From positions 14,493,808 to 14,557,807 of the forward strand of contig NC_088315.1 in assembly GCF_910592395.1 (NCBI RefSeq): a DNA stretch of 64,000 nt. The letters are read 5' to 3'. The first letter of the stretch is position 1. Every line of letters begins with the position of its first letter. Source of the DNA: Lineus longissimus. Lineage: Eukaryota > Nemertea > Pilidiophora > Heteronemertea > Lineidae. Shown piece by piece: positions 45,655 to 57,256 of this stretch. The position numbers and the translations under genes are program-made. Under the pieces are notes generated by a model that worked only from the letters and a program-made list of their open reading frames with translations, searched no databases and was not told the origin of the DNA.

Positions 45655-46075
45655 CTGGAGATAAAGGAGTGATAGGGTGCACCTAAAATTTGGAATAAAA
45701 ACCAGTATTTGACCACTTAGGGTCATATTTGGCCAAAAAGTGTTAAAATGGCTATTTTAACTTGAATGGTTCACATAAGACTGCTGTTTTCGGCATCAGC
45801 ACACCTGTCTACATTGAATAGGCCTGCCGATCGCGAAACCACCTTACCTAAAATTCTAATCAGAAGCTAGTAAATATGTATTTAATATCAAAATATTGCA
45901 TTTTTTGCCAAAAAAGGGTTAAAATGGATATTTTGTCTTGAGTGGTGCAAATAAGACTGCTATTTTAGAATGAACGCCCCTTTTTACAAAGAGTAAGCCT
46001 GTCAAAACATCCTTACCTACAAATTCTGATTAAAGGCCACTGTATCTTGGAGTACTTGTTATTCAGGTTGTGTCA
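45655..46075. repeat. ~410-bp insertion present only in unit 1, with internal duplication
   Basis: Relative to unit 2 (57575-57620), unit 1 has extra sequence containing two copies of a ~170-bp block, marked by 'gttaaaatgg.tattttgact' and 'cataagactgctgtttt' type sequence. A run of C (45617-45637) lies just before it. Nature unknown. Confidence 0.5.
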
Positions 46076-46307
46076 ATTATTTCTTTCGGAGCTGATCAAT
46101 CGCTATGAATCTGTCATCTTCACGCACCTGTGATATACTCTACGGATCGTGGACGAAGTAAACAAGGTGGCGCCCCCTGTTGGCAACCATTGAACGATGT
46201 AGTTACGGAAATCAAGAGCTTTTTTCCCAGTTAATTTTAAGGATAACAACAAAGTTTCCCGAAGACATCTCTTGTAGCATCCTGAGGAAATCATGGATTA
46301 ATGTCAT

Positions 46308-48300
46308 CACGGTGGATAACCGTAGCGGTTTAGCGACCAACATGTACGGTTCAGCGAACTTTCAAGGTAGCACACATTTTTACAATTTTTGGTAAGTTCC
46401 TGTGGTTTAATCCGGTTCTGCTTATAATGCATGCATCATCAGTCGTTGTAGTTTACATCAGTATGCCCATGTGGTTCTGACTTAGAGAAACAGAGCTAAT
46501 ATTCACGTTGAAAGTTGGAAATTTGATGATCTTCAAAGACATCCTTTTATGGCGAAGCGTCTGAAATTGACGCCATTTTTGCATGGCTATCATGTACTAC
46601 AAAGCTAACAATAAAGACTGACGAAGTAACAAGTAATATGCATGCCCATTTGCTGAGATACATTGTAAAATATGTTGACTTCATGAAAGTGTACGGTATT
46701 TAGCGATATTACTATACACTGGTTTAGCAATATAACAAGTGTACGGGTTGTATGGTTCAACGATTAAAGATTTTTTATCGCATTTCACTCGTAATATGGC
46801 CCAGACAGTCATAATTCTCAATCTAAAATGTAACTTTACTACCAATAGTCGATCGTTTTTGCCTTCGAGGCGTGGGAATTGTCTTTAATTAGCCAAATAT
46901 TTTACTCTATTTCAGGAGCAACTTTTGTGAGAAAACGTCGACAAAAATGCACGGTCTCGTCGAGCAGTATCTCATACACCATCCCGGAGAGTGCACTTTA
47001 TGCTTGTAGGTCTTGTGGCACACCGTATACTCTGTTTTATATGAACCTTGACGTTTATGGATAGGATGACCATGGAGACGAGAAGAACTGGGATTACCAT
47101 GCCAGTACCGTGTCATGGAATGCAGTGTACATCTGAAACTGAATTTTAACGAACATATTGCCTTTGTTAAACGGTACAAGGTGAAGTCGCTGAACCACTC
47201 GAGGGTTCGCTAAACATGTACGGTCATTGCAGAAATTGGTCAAAATCACGAAAAAAATTAAGAAAAGAGCAGAATTACGAATGAAATACCACGAAGCACA
47301 TACACAGAGGTTGACTCCACAGCTTTGAAAGGAACCTCAGGCTGACGGCCTACCGTTAACTAGACAGCGATGACATGGTACCCTACTAAACTTGTTTAAA
47401 ATTTCAGGAGTAATGTTTCTTCACAACTTTTGTGAGAAAACGTCGACGAAAATGCACGGTCTCGTCGAGCAGTATCTCATACACCATCCCGGTGTACTTT
47501 ATGCTTGTAGGTCTTGTCGCACATCGCACACTTGTAAATGTTCTCACCAGTGCTATCTTTGACGCGTCTTGTGCTGATTGAGCGTCCATTTTACACACAC
47601 GTCGCACACCAGTGCTTCGCATCTTACGAGCTTATTACGAACCGTTGCTCGAAGAACAACTTGTTTGTTGAAAGTAAAAAATAAAATTCTATCAGTCAAA
47701 TTGTTGTTTGCTTATACCTTTTTGTTCTGTTTTATATGAACCTTAACGTTTATGGATAGGATGTTCATAGAGACGAGAAGAACTGGGATCACCATGCAGG
47801 TACCGTGTCATGGAGTGCAGCAGTATACGTCAGAAACTGAATTTCGACGTACAGGTTGCCTTTGTTAAACTGTACAAGGTGAAGTTAATGAACCACTCGA
47901 GGGTTCGCTAAATGTTTATGAGCATTGCAGATATCGGTCAAAATCACGAAAATAAATAAGAAAAGGGCAGAAATTCGAATGAAACACCACGAAACACATG
48001 CCCAGAGGTTGATTCCATAGTTTTGAAGGGAACCTGACAGCCTACCGTTAACTAGACAGCGATGACATGGTACCCTACTAAACTTGTAATCAATTAGCCC
48101 TATAAACGACAAAAACCATCGCGTTATGATCTGAAGGATAGTATCTAGCAAAAGCCCAGGCCGCTACATCGCAAAAATGTATCCATATCTTCCATATTTT
48201 ACTGTATTGATTTTCAACTCACGTCATCTGCTAGAGTGCATAAGCGGCTGTTCCCTGAACCGTACATTTGTTCGCTGAAACGCTACGGTTATCCACCGTG
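46308..48300. mobile_element. 2.0-kb TIR element inserted in LamG unit 1
   Basis: The TIRs are about 50 bp: 'cacggtggataaccgtagcg' at 46308 and its complement ending 48300. Both are followed inward by '.ttcagcgaac', '.atgtacggttcag'. Unit 2 lacks it, running from 'ggattaatgt' directly to 'gggcagagaacgttaacc'. The inside is a duplicated ~500-bp block (46907-47220 and 47404-47900), with 'cacggtctcgtcgagcagta' and 'gaaccactcgagggttcgct' in each. On the minus strand each block holds a scrap reading like one C2H2 finger ('YKCAMCDKTYKHKVH'). No transposase is seen. Confidence 0.75.
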
Positions 48301-48442
48301 GTTAGCAGGGCCAAACGTTAACCAATGATTTCCTCACGATGCTCTCAACTAGCGTGAAGTAACAAGATTTCATTTCATTTTCTTTTTTATTATTTGTTCA
48401 TTATTCAAAATAACTGGTAACGCGCAGCTTACGTTCACTCAG

Positions 48443-48975
48443 TCATATTCCGGTCTGTCTTGACAATTAGGGACAACACGTCAAGGATCACAATTCCAAG
48501 ATTCGAAATGAGAGGCTTTAGTTTCACTATAGCTCTTTATATATACATACTCCAACATAATAGACTGGCGATGCTACTAGGTGACTGGACAATACCATTC
48601 CAGTTTTGCTTTCATTTTTCACGAAAAGCATTAGTATTTAGACTCTATCAGGTTCATTATAAAAATCTCATTCACTTGCAATGCAAAAATAAAGATACCT
48701 TATTAAACCTGCTAGTGTGGACATCTGTCGTTGTGACTTGGGACCGTCGAGAGCGTACAGCAGCGATGTATGTGAATGGTCAAGTTGTCCATAGGCAACA
48801 TGTCATGAGAAGTAACCTGGACAGTGTTTACAACAAGCATGAGCGGTATTAGCTCGGATGGAAGGGGGATAAGCACGGTGGAATGGGTGTGTTTATCGGA
48901 TCCATGAGTAGTTTCCATGTTTATCACCATGCACTTTCTCAAAGCAATGTCAAGAAGTTCCATAGCGCCAGTATA
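48443..48975 (+). pseudogene. LamG-domain exon, copy 1, with a nonsense codon
   Basis: The acceptor 'cactcag' precedes 48443. The exon reads as a LamG/concanavalin-A-like jelly roll: 'SRITIPRFEMRGFSFTIALY', 'LLGDW', 'WTSVVVTWDR', 'TAAMYVNGQVV'. At 48850-48852 it has TAG where the unit-2 copy has CAG (Gln). Beyond it the frame continues ('LGWKGD', 'GVFIGSMSSFHVYHHALS') up to ~48975, with a few codons missing relative to copy 2. The single C-to-T change marks this as a pseudogene copy, unless it was polymorphic or a base error. Confidence 0.8.
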
Positions 48976-49011
48976 GGGAAACGCGACAACAACGGAGCCT
49001 TAACGGTTTTT

Positions 49012-49315
49012 CTTACTTTTTCCTGATTTATCTGACAAAAGTCCGACAAAGTCCGACTTTTCCCTAAGAGGTCGGATTTTTTAAAAACATGTGATATAAA
49101 GTGTGAAAGACACACCCAGAGTGACCCAAAGTGTGAATACCAATTAGCTCACTCAATTAGGTAACCTCATTAACCGCATTTAAGATAGTCCTTTGATTTT
49201 CATAGCCTTATTTTGGGAAGCCCTGATATTATTAAAGGTTTTTTAAAAAGCCGTCCCTTTCCGGGAAAAGTCGGACATTGTCGGACTTTTGTCAGATAAA
49301 TTAGGAAAAAGTAAT
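49012..49315. mobile_element. TCCGAC-family MITE, copy a (both TIRs present)
   Basis: 'tttatctgacaaaagtccga' near the left end is mirrored by 'tcggacttttgtcagataaa' near the right end, giving TIRs of about 45 bp. The interior contains 'attagctcactcaattaggt'. It lies directly 3' of the LamG exon in unit 1. The equivalent position in unit 2 has copy c (58575). Confidence 0.8.
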
Positions 49316-49650
49316 AGTGATATAAGTTATGACATCTTGACCCTCAATGCTCAGCTTACAGACAATGCGCGTCAATACATGGGGTCTCATAAATCAACTA
49401 AGGAACAGCACGTTTGGAATATCTTGGCTTCAGTCGGTTAACGTGTTGTTATTCTGTGAAAAAGGCGGACTTAATCACTGTCGTTGGTAAGTTGGGAATA
49501 TAACAAGATGGCGCCGATCAAAGACCAAACACACAAAGCACGACAAAGCATGCACCCGTACGCGCAAATAAGCGTGGTCGGTCTAAGACCCTGTGTGAAA
49601 CAGACATAGGGTCGCTTCTAAAATGGCGAAAGGTGTCAGGTGAAAGTGAT

Positions 49651-50553
49651 ATGACGGTCCTTGCCGATGTGAGTGTTTGTGGAGCTGTAGGCTGTTCTGA
49701 TGTTACCGGTTCTTCAGATGATGTTTCATCACCAGTGCCCTCCTGCATTAACGCCGCCGGGGGGTCTGCACCGATTCGTGCAACGGCTGCGACAAAGACG
49801 CCGAAAAACCCAGGTCAGAAAACGTTCAGTAACAAGGACATTATGAATGCTATACTTAACCTTACGGGCAACGTCAATGATATAGAGAGAAAGCTTACGG
49901 ACCAGATTAATACGCTTGAGCGGACAATTGAGGAATCTGTGTTACGCAAGGTGAACGACATCGTTAGTGAGAAAGTAAAAGTGGAAGTGGCAGAAGTGAA
50001 AGCTCAGGTGGCTGCTCTTAGAAGAAAGTCGGATGATTCCGCGGAGTTTTTGAATATTGTGATTCGAAATCTACAGGAGGGAAAGAATGAAAATGTCGCA
50101 AACAAGACACAATCCCTTTTGCGGGAAGGGCTAAAGCTGAAGGACTTGTCTTTTCAAAAAGTCGAACGCAAACGCTCATACAATGACCGCCCAGGCCTGA
50201 TTATTGCCACGTGCCGGTCCTATGAGGACAAATCTCTGATAATGGACGCTAAACAATCGCTTAAGGAGTGTCGTCAGTACAGTAATGTGTATATTTCGAA
50301 CGATAAGCCTCTGTCACAGAGAATCGCCGAGAATAATATACGGACAATTGTGAAAAATCTCCCAGGCGCTGGCGACGTGCTTGAGGTCAAAGGCTCGCGA
50401 GTGGTCGCCAAGCAACAGAAATATGTCCCCAACGAGAATAATCGAAACGATAAAATGAATAGCCGAAATCGACCTCAGGGTAACCAAACAGTAACACGAA
50501 ACACGAACAACCGCCAGGAAGGATATAACCGTGGAGCGAATGCAAACCGCTAG
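49651..50553 (+). CDS. LINE ORF1 protein (coiled coil plus RRM-like)
   Basis: The first ATG in frame is at 49651, giving about 300 residues (the frame is open a little further upstream). Residues ~60-140 are rich in heptad-spaced hydrophobics ('NVNDIERKLTDQINTLERTI', 'EVAEVKAQVAALRRK'), a coiled coil for trimerisation. Then comes an L1-ORF1-like RNA-binding part ('LNIVIRNLQEGKNENVANKT', 'FQKVERKRS'). The C-terminus is Asn/Arg-rich ('NNRNDKMNSRNRPQGNQ'), suggesting nucleic-acid binding. It ends 9 bp before the ORF2 ATG. The frame is intact. The role is RNA chaperone and ribonucleoprotein formation (family knowledge). Confidence 0.75.
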   Translation: MTVLADVSVCGAVGCSDVTGSSDDVSSPVPSCINAAGGSAPIRATAATKTPKNPGQKTFSNKDIMNAILNLTGNVNDIERKLTDQINTLERTIEESVLRKVNDIVSEKVKVEVAEVKAQVAALRRKSDDSAEFLNIVIRNLQEGKNENVANKTQSLLREGLKLKDLSFQKVERKRSYNDRPGLIIATCRSYEDKSLIMDAKQSLKECRQYSNVYISNDKPLSQRIAENNIRTIVKNLPGAGDVLEVKGSRVVAKQQKYVPNENNRNDKMNSRNRPQGNQTVTRNTNNRQEGYNRGANANR

Positions 50554-50562
50554 GATGACGCA

Positions 50563-53500
50563 ATGTGTCGAGACAACTCCGCTGGAGAACATGCAGTCAG
50601 GGATGGCCACTCATTTATGTTGCTGAACGCTCGTAGTCTAAAAACTGTAAATCGGTCGAAAAATAAGCTGGCGCAATTCCAGCAGTTGGTGCTTTGTAAT
50701 CAGTTTGATTTCGTGTGTGTTTCGGAGATTTGGTTAAACGCAGAGGTAGCAGACGGTGAAATACTGCCGCCTTCGTACACCATCCATCGAAGGGACCGCA
50801 ACTCGCAGGACCAAGAACGTGGTGGCGGCGTTCTAATGGCATGTAGATCGGACATGCCGTCGTACCGTAGAACTGATCTGGAAAAAGAAAACTCCGAGAT
50901 TCTTGTGTGCGAGGTCAAACCAGATTCTGACGAGCCTTTTGCTCTTATTGTGTGCTATAATCCACCGGATAATGTCGATGAGCAGATGGCGTTCCTGGGG
51001 GACCTCAGGGACGTTCTCAAAAGTTGTGAGGGAGAATTCAGCAATATTTGTCTCTCAGGCGACCTAAACATTCCGAGCATCAATTGGGACACTGTGTCTA
51101 GTGTCAATGGCTCTCATGTGTCTGGGGAGTTTTGTAATTTCGTGAACGATTTCTCGTTAACACAGCTCGTCCTCAACCCTACTCATAAGCATGGAAACAT
51201 ACTCGACTTAATTCTGACAAATCAACCAGAGCGATTCAGTGACACGGAAACATGGCCAGGAATGTACGATTCTGATCATTTTCCCGTAGTGTCGAATTTC
51301 CGTACTAGAATGCCCCGTCGTGTTGGAATTGCGCGCGTTGTTTATGACTTTACGCGTGCGGACTACACAGGTCTAAGGTCATTCCTTTGTGACGAGCTTG
51401 GTCCCAACTCTGATTTCTGTTTGCAAAATGGCCAGGACGGCATTGACAATTTGTGGTCAGAGTGGCTAGGTGTGCATAACACTGGATTAGACCGCTTTAT
51501 TCCGCGGAAAACTATTCGTGACAAAAGCTATCCGCCATGGATTGACCGCGAAGTGAGACGCATGTCAACAAAAGTGAATGCTGCCCGCCGCTGCGCAAAA
51601 AACAGGAACAGTGACTCTAGTTGGAGGAAATACCGGCGCCTGCGCAATGAACTCAGAAATTTGACCCGTGACAAATACAAAGCGAATGTAAACAATCTTG
51701 GATCAGAAGTGCGTAGAAACCCAAAACGTTTTTGGAACTTCTATCACGCAAAAACCAAATCAAACTCTGTACCAGAGACAGCGAAGCTGGGCAATGAGTC
51801 TTTTGTGACTCCTCTGCGCAAGGTAAATGCCTTCAATGGTTATTTTTATTCCAATTTTTCTCATCACAACGACTTGAGAAAACCTGATGTTACTATGCAT
51901 GATAATTATAACCTTGATTCTGTTAACTTTACAGCAGTTGAGGTGAAATCGGTATTAAACAGGCTGGACAAGACTAAGGCCTGTGGGCCTGACAGGGTCT
52001 CTAATCGTGTTCTGAGGGAGTGTGCCTCTACACTGTGTTCTTCACTCGCATTTTTATTCAACGTTTCAATGCAGACAGGTTTTTTACCAAACGATTGGAA
52101 AATCGCTAACGTTGTGCCAGTGTACAAGAAGGGAGACAAGCATTTGATTTCAAATTATAGACCCGTGTCTCTCCTATCTGTGGTTTCTAAAGTAATGGAA
52201 CGTTGCATTTATAACAGTATCTATCCAGTCTTAAGTCCGTCAGTCTATAGAGGCCAGCATGGCTTCTGTAACAGGCGGTCAACGGCCACTCAGCTTGTTC
52301 AGTTCCAGCATAGACTGGGCCAGGTCTTAGATAGTGGGGGTCAAACTGATGTTATATATTTGGATTTTGCTAAAGCTTTCGATTCCGTTCCCCATTGCCT
52401 CTTATTACATAAGATTCGTTCCTTTGGAATCTGTGGACGTCTTCTGAGTTGGTTAACGTCGTATCTTACAAATAGGAAGCAGAGTTGTGATTAATGGCTC
52501 GGAGTCATCACTTTTAGATGTACTGTCTGGTGTGCCGCAAGGGTCAATTTTAGGCCGTCTTTTATTCTTATTGTACGTAAATGATATTGCTGAGGTCGTT
52601 AGTGACGGTACTGCCATGAATCTTTTTGCTGATGATTCCAAAATGTGTAGGGAGATAGAGTCTGTAACCGACTGTCTGCTACTTCAGACCGACCTTGATA
52701 AATTGTACGCTTGGAGTAAACGGTGGGGCATGACATTTAGCCCAAGCAAATGCATGGTCATGAGTGTTACTAGGAAGTTAAATCCGACACACTTCTTTTA
52801 CAATATCAATGGTTTTGCATTGTCTCGGGTTGATAAATTCAAGGATCTTGGTATTGTCTTTTCTTCGGACCTGTCATGGTCATCTCATGTCAATGGTATT
52901 GCAAGCAGTGCAAGTAGAATGTGGGGTATGATCAGGCGTGTATGCGGGCGTACTGCAGACGTTAATTTGAATATCATGTTGCAAGGAGGATACCGCGGTG
53001 ACGTCACGGCTTTTCCAAGATGGCGCTGCATATTGTAAACAAACTCGATCAACGGCCAAGGGAAAATCAAGTCATCAAAAAAGTTAGATTTTTCGCATCA
53101 AATCAGAGTTATTAGTACTTTTCTGCTATGAAATAAGTCTTCAGACAATAAGCTATCATTTGAATAATGAAAAGTGCTGTTTTGATGGGGAAAAATAGGG
53201 TTTTTTAAACCAAATAGCCGGCACCGATCTTCCAAAATTAGCGATGGTTTCAAAACAGTCTCCCAGATATGGGGCAATCTCTTCATTATCATAATAGGAT
53301 TTGGAGGCATGTTTACAGATTTTACAAGTTCGAGACATGTAATACCTAAAACTCGCATAGATCCCCATAGATCCCCTCTATTTGTCGAGTTAGCGCCCCT
53401 GTAAGATCATGCATTTTCGGACACTAGAACGAAATCTTCCTGCGGATATCGCGGTTTCGGTGATGATTTAAGGAGAAATTGACTGTTCTTAGAGTTGTAT

Positions 53501-54450
53501 GGGACAGAAATGAGTTCATACTTCATGAATACATGAATATATTATGATATGGGCGGGCTTCTAAGTCAAAACAATAACAAACTCAACTGCATCTCTACCG
53601 TGTATCGCGTAGTGCATTGCCTAGTGTATTTCGTAGTGTATTTTAGCGGAGACATTATTTCCCATTATTTCCGCACTTTGGCCACGCCAAACGTCTTTTT
53701 TATTCGTGGAAGTTAATCTGTTCTGTAAATTTTATTCTACACAGGAAGAATCCATACTAGGTATTGCAATATTTCATGTCTATTGGTGTTTTTGTGCACA
53801 GGAGCGCACCAGACAGTGAGACGTGGAGATGTGTTCAGTGCTGGTGCTGTCAGTAGACTGAATCTGATTGGCCATAGCGATCACTAATATGGGTCGGGAT
53901 CACGTGATGTGACGTCACCGCGGTATCCTCCTTGATCATGTTGTATAAATCACTTGTGCGTAGTCGCCTTGAATATGGTACGGTGGAATTCGACACACAT
54001 GTGCGACGTGATCTTGAAACTTTAGAGCGTGTCCAGCGGAGGGTGACTCGTCACATTTTAGGCCCTGATATGCCATATGTGGAGCGTCTGCGAGCGTTGT
54101 CTCTGCTGCCCCTGTCGTACCGTCGGGAAATCAAGGATCTAGTTTTTATGCACGATTCTTATTATAATGTCCTGGATTTTAATGCACGTTTTTATATAAC
54201 CCCGGCTGTAAGGGGCGACGGTTTACGACTGGCGCAGCCGAGATTCCACTCGGAGACGTTCGGTGCCTCATACTGGGTGAGGACACCGAAGCTGTGGAAC
54301 AGCCTCCCGGTCCAATTACATAATTTGAAAAAAATGCATTTTAAATCGTCCCTTAATGTTTATTATTTTGACAGGTTGGATCGTTTGGATGTCGACGACA
54401 TGTGCACTTTCGTCACTTTCTGCCGTTGTGAAAACTGTCGGCCCACTTAG
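50563..54450 (+). pseudogene. LINE ORF2 (APE endonuclease and reverse transcriptase), disrupted
   Basis: The ATG at 50563 opens an apurinic endonuclease: 'LLNARSL', 'VSEIWLN', 'RGGGVLMA', 'SGDLNIPSINW', 'ILDLILTN', 'SDHFPVV'. The reverse transcriptase follows: 'KACGPDRVSNRVL', 'NYRPVSLLSVVSKVMER', 'YLDFAKAFDSVPH'. Near 52485 one frame change occurs, and the rest ('GVPQGSILG', catalytic 'LFADDSKM', 'KFKDLGIVFSSDLSW') is in the next frame. At 52982 a 953-bp MITE interrupts the gene. The C-terminal part ('YKSLVRSRLEYG', 'RVQRRVTRHILG', 'LWNSLPVQLHNLKK') resumes at 53935 and stops at 54450. Apart from these two lesions the frame is well kept, so the insertion is fairly young. Confidence 0.88.
52982..53934. 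mobile_element. 953-bp MITE with 26-bp perfect TIRs and 9-bp target duplication
   Basis: The left end begins 'caaggaggataccgcggtga' and the right end is its exact complement over 26 bp. The 9-bp repeat ATCATGTTG flanks it (52973-52981 and 53935-53943). The host is LINE ORF2, where the duplicated codons encode IML and the frame continues in phase on the other side. No coding capacity inside. Confidence 0.93.
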
Positions 54451-55419
54451 TGCGCATGTCGCCGGCACCCCGACGACACAACCCATATTATCTGGTGCCA
54501 TATAATAGGTCTCGACCTACATGGTTACCAGTGTAATGCATGTACGTTTTATTTTGTTCATAATTCAATGTCTTGTCATGTTATATCAAATATTGTACAT
54601 GTATTTTACACGAATAAATAAATTATTAAATTATGTAAATTATGTAAAGTAAAGCATGCACTTATATGCAATCTATTTCCAAATGAAGTTGATCGGCTAT
54701 TACCTGACCATCGCCATTGCTCGATCACCGGTCTGATATCACGGCAAGTGACAACTTGTTTGTGTCTCATTCAAAACCACAATATACTTCTTCTTCGAAT
54801 CGGGTATTGCATTAAAATACTCGATACGGCGAGGCTGAAGTCACAAACTTTTCAACAGAACCCCAATAGGTAGCTGGCTAAATTCTCTACGTTTTGTTTG
54901 TTCAGTCGTCGTTGATAGAGGGAAGTACATCCGGACTAATGCGGACAGAAGCTTATATGACGTATCTGGCCCGATTGAAACAGCAACACGACGCACACCA
55001 ATAAGCTGCATTGCGTATTGTAAATCGCGGAATATTCCTTGCAAACATGCTATTTTCTCGCAGAAGGCAAAGAAATGTGAGCTATTCTCAATGTCGATTT
55101 ATGTTTTACAAATAAGAACTAACTTAAAGGCAGAGGTTAAAACAGGATTTCACTTCAAGCTAAAAGTGGAGGCCATGTAATTAATGAATAATTTGGTCAT
55201 GTAATGATTGAAAAGAGTTGCTTCTATCTGATGAGCAGCATAACAAATTTCCAGTGATACAGATAGAAAAGCCAAAAGTCGTCAGTATACCCGGCGACGA
55301 AGGAATTACCTTAACTGGTATCATCAGTTGCGACGTGGTACTATCGGCATAACCTTGTGCACGTGTGGAACATCAAAATATATTCACTAGTAGAGGCGTT
55401 TACGACTTCTTAACAGTTT

Positions 55420-55668
55420 CTCTCACTTTGTCCTGATTTATCCGACAAAAGTCCGACATTGTCCGACTTTTCCCAGAAAGGAAAAAAATGGTGAAAAATA
55501 TCAGGGCTTCCCAAAATAGGGCATTAAAGATCAAAGGCCTCGCTTTCCAAAATAGGGCATTAGAGATCAATGGCCTGTGTTGGATGGGGTTAATGAGGTG
55601 ACCTAATTGAGTGAGCTAATTAGTATTTACACTTAGGGTCACTCATAGGTCTTTGGTCGTTATTAATG
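55420..55668. mobile_element. TCCGAC-family MITE, copy b
   Basis: The left end is 'tttatccgacaaaagtccga', followed by 'acattgtccgacttttccc', interior 'gggttaatgaggtgacctaa' and the end 'cactcataggtctttgg'. The right TIR is missing. It is collinear with copy d at 59495, so it existed before the duplication. Confidence 0.65.
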
Positions 55669-56321
55669 CCCTAGTCGCCAACTCTACTACATGACAGTAT
55701 ATCGGCAGCGCTCATGTTTCTACGAGGAATATATTTATCACTCAGTCATACCATACCCATGCATCTTGACCACAAGATTTCGACGTTGCTGAAAGTACTT
55801 GAAATATTAGTGATAAACAATGGGTGAGCCTATGCGAACCATACGAGACCAGCCGACAAATGTCTTGCGCTCAATCACTACTTGCAGATGAAGACAGATT
55901 ACGGACACCACATGGTCGAAGACGATGGGGGCTGCTTGCTGCGCATGAAGTCGACTGGTCATGTGCGTAGCTAGTCTTCCGGTCGGGGAGGCTCTCTTGG
56001 GGCGGGGTGGCTAATTGACACTTTTTGAAAACATTCGGCCTGAATCACCGATCATAAATAAATACATATAAGACATTATTTTGGTGACCTCTGCGGCATC
56101 TGACCCCCCCCCCCCTCGCTGCCCAGCTAGCTTTGCCCAATGCTGGTAATGGTGATCATAAGTCAACCTCACAATTGTGCCATCATGATGTTTAATTTTA
56201 CACACTTATTGATCCTCATGACGAAATATGCTGCAATCGATAGTCTGGTATATATTCAACAATCTATAAGACATACTTATAGGCCTTTGAAAGTTTGCAT
56301 CGTTGGCTCACCGAACAGCGC
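55669..56321. other. No gene recognised; spacer between duplication units
   Basis: Unique sequence with a C run (56105-56116). The frame at 56140-56328 has no domain. It marks the junction between the two tandem LamG units. Confidence 0.5.
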
Positions 56322-56406
56322 TGATTAACGTTCCTCAATGCATAATTGAGGATCAAATCACTGAGACGTCGGTGATAATCGGGTTTCTTATGCGGAAACG
56401 CCCAGC

Positions 56407-56491
56407 ATGAAACGCCTGCTGCATTTCAGTTTGTGGCTGTCAATCATCATTTCCCTCGTAACAGAGGCAATTTTACATCAAAATATGGAGC
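56407..56491 (+). CDS. Signal-peptide exon of LamG-domain gene, copy 2
   Basis: 'MKRLLHFSLWLSIIISLVTE' then 'AILHQNME' and a 'gtaagt' donor at 56492. The hydrophobic core predicts secretion. Conservation of start, frame and donor between the copies, with mainly conservative changes, supports the exon. The exons joining it to 57984 are only partly recognised (short exon ~57213-57256). Confidence 0.6.
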
Positions 56492-57212
56492 GTAAGTACC
56501 ACCATAAAAACACTCTCAGTGCTTTCTTTCCCATATCCCCACTCTTCCTCGATATTTTCTCTTTAAAGATGAACCCAACCGATTCATTCCTGACCGCCGC
56601 CACCGCCCCCTCGAGCTTCCGCCCACCAAAGCTGAGCTTGGATCTCACTAGCCAGCGGTGGACCACGCTGGGCGAGACGTCAGACATACCCGGACCCTGA
56701 AAATGGTCAAAACTCACATCAGAATTGCCCGACCTGGGACCAAGGAGCGGGCTTATATGCTATGTAAAGGAGATTTTTGAGGCAAAGAGCTGACCTCCAT
56801 AAGATAACCGGATATATGTACTTTGGAGGTTCATTGCCAAAAGTGGAACCCATCTAAGCTTGTTTCGCTATATGGCCCAGAACACGAACGAAGAAAATTC
56901 GCCCTCAATGAACTTGGACAAATCTCGCCCCGCCGCTTGGACGTATGTTATGAAGCCCAACTGGAGTGGCGGCGTGGTCCTAAACTCACAAAAGATGGCC
57001 TCATAAAATCACCAAAGCATCCTCTATACATGGAAATTATGATCATGACGTTTAAGTAAGTAGTATTTGGAATAGGACAGGCCCATACATTAACATGGAG
57101 ACGGGATGCGCCTGAAGAACTGTATTTTTGAGGTAGGACAAAAGGCGGCCACGTATCCACTGGCTAGTGAGACCTTCACAGATATCATTGGAAGATTCTC
57201 GTTCCTCTTTCA

Positions 57213-57256
57213 GCAATCGTCAGTTATAGCCTCAACGAACCTCATCCAGACGTGAG
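57213..57256 (+). CDS. Short 'SYSLNE' exon of the LamG gene, copy 2
   Basis: After 'ttcctctttcag' the sequence encodes 'AIVSYSLNEPHPDVR', matching the exon found three times in unit 1. It resembles the opening strand of a LamG domain. The donor is one of two GT sites near 57250-57257. Confidence 0.5.

Larger units (their letters stand above)
49330..54650 (+). mobile_element. LINE retrotransposon, jockey/CR1-L2 group, with ORF1 and ORF2
   Basis: The 5' UTR is about 49330-49650, ORF1 is 49651-50553, and ORF2 is 50563-54450 (frameshifted and interrupted). The short 3' UTR ends in 'aattatgtaaattatgtaaa' repeats near 54650 rather than poly-A, as in CR1/L2-like LINEs. The exact 5' end and target duplication could not be set. 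It interrupts the LamG duplication unit 1 between MITE copy a and the shared flank starting ~54690. Confidence 0.85.
44447..55668 (+). repeat. Segmental duplication, unit 1 (LamG locus, expanded)
   Basis: The unit is collinear with 56322-59737: signal-peptide exon, short 'SYSLNG' exon, LamG exon, TCCGAC-family MITE, ~800-bp shared flank and a second TCCGAC MITE. Unit 1 is 11.2 kb against 3.4 kb for unit 2, because of the ~410-bp piece at ~45655-46075, the 2.0-kb element at 46308-48300 and the LINE at ~49330-54650. Confidence 0.88.

Noticed and set aside
46103-47622. Minus-strand frames in LamG unit 1 as genes
   Set aside because: The first is shared by both units but lies opposite intron sequence. 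The others are scraps of a duplicated block inside a TIR element with only a single finger-like motif.
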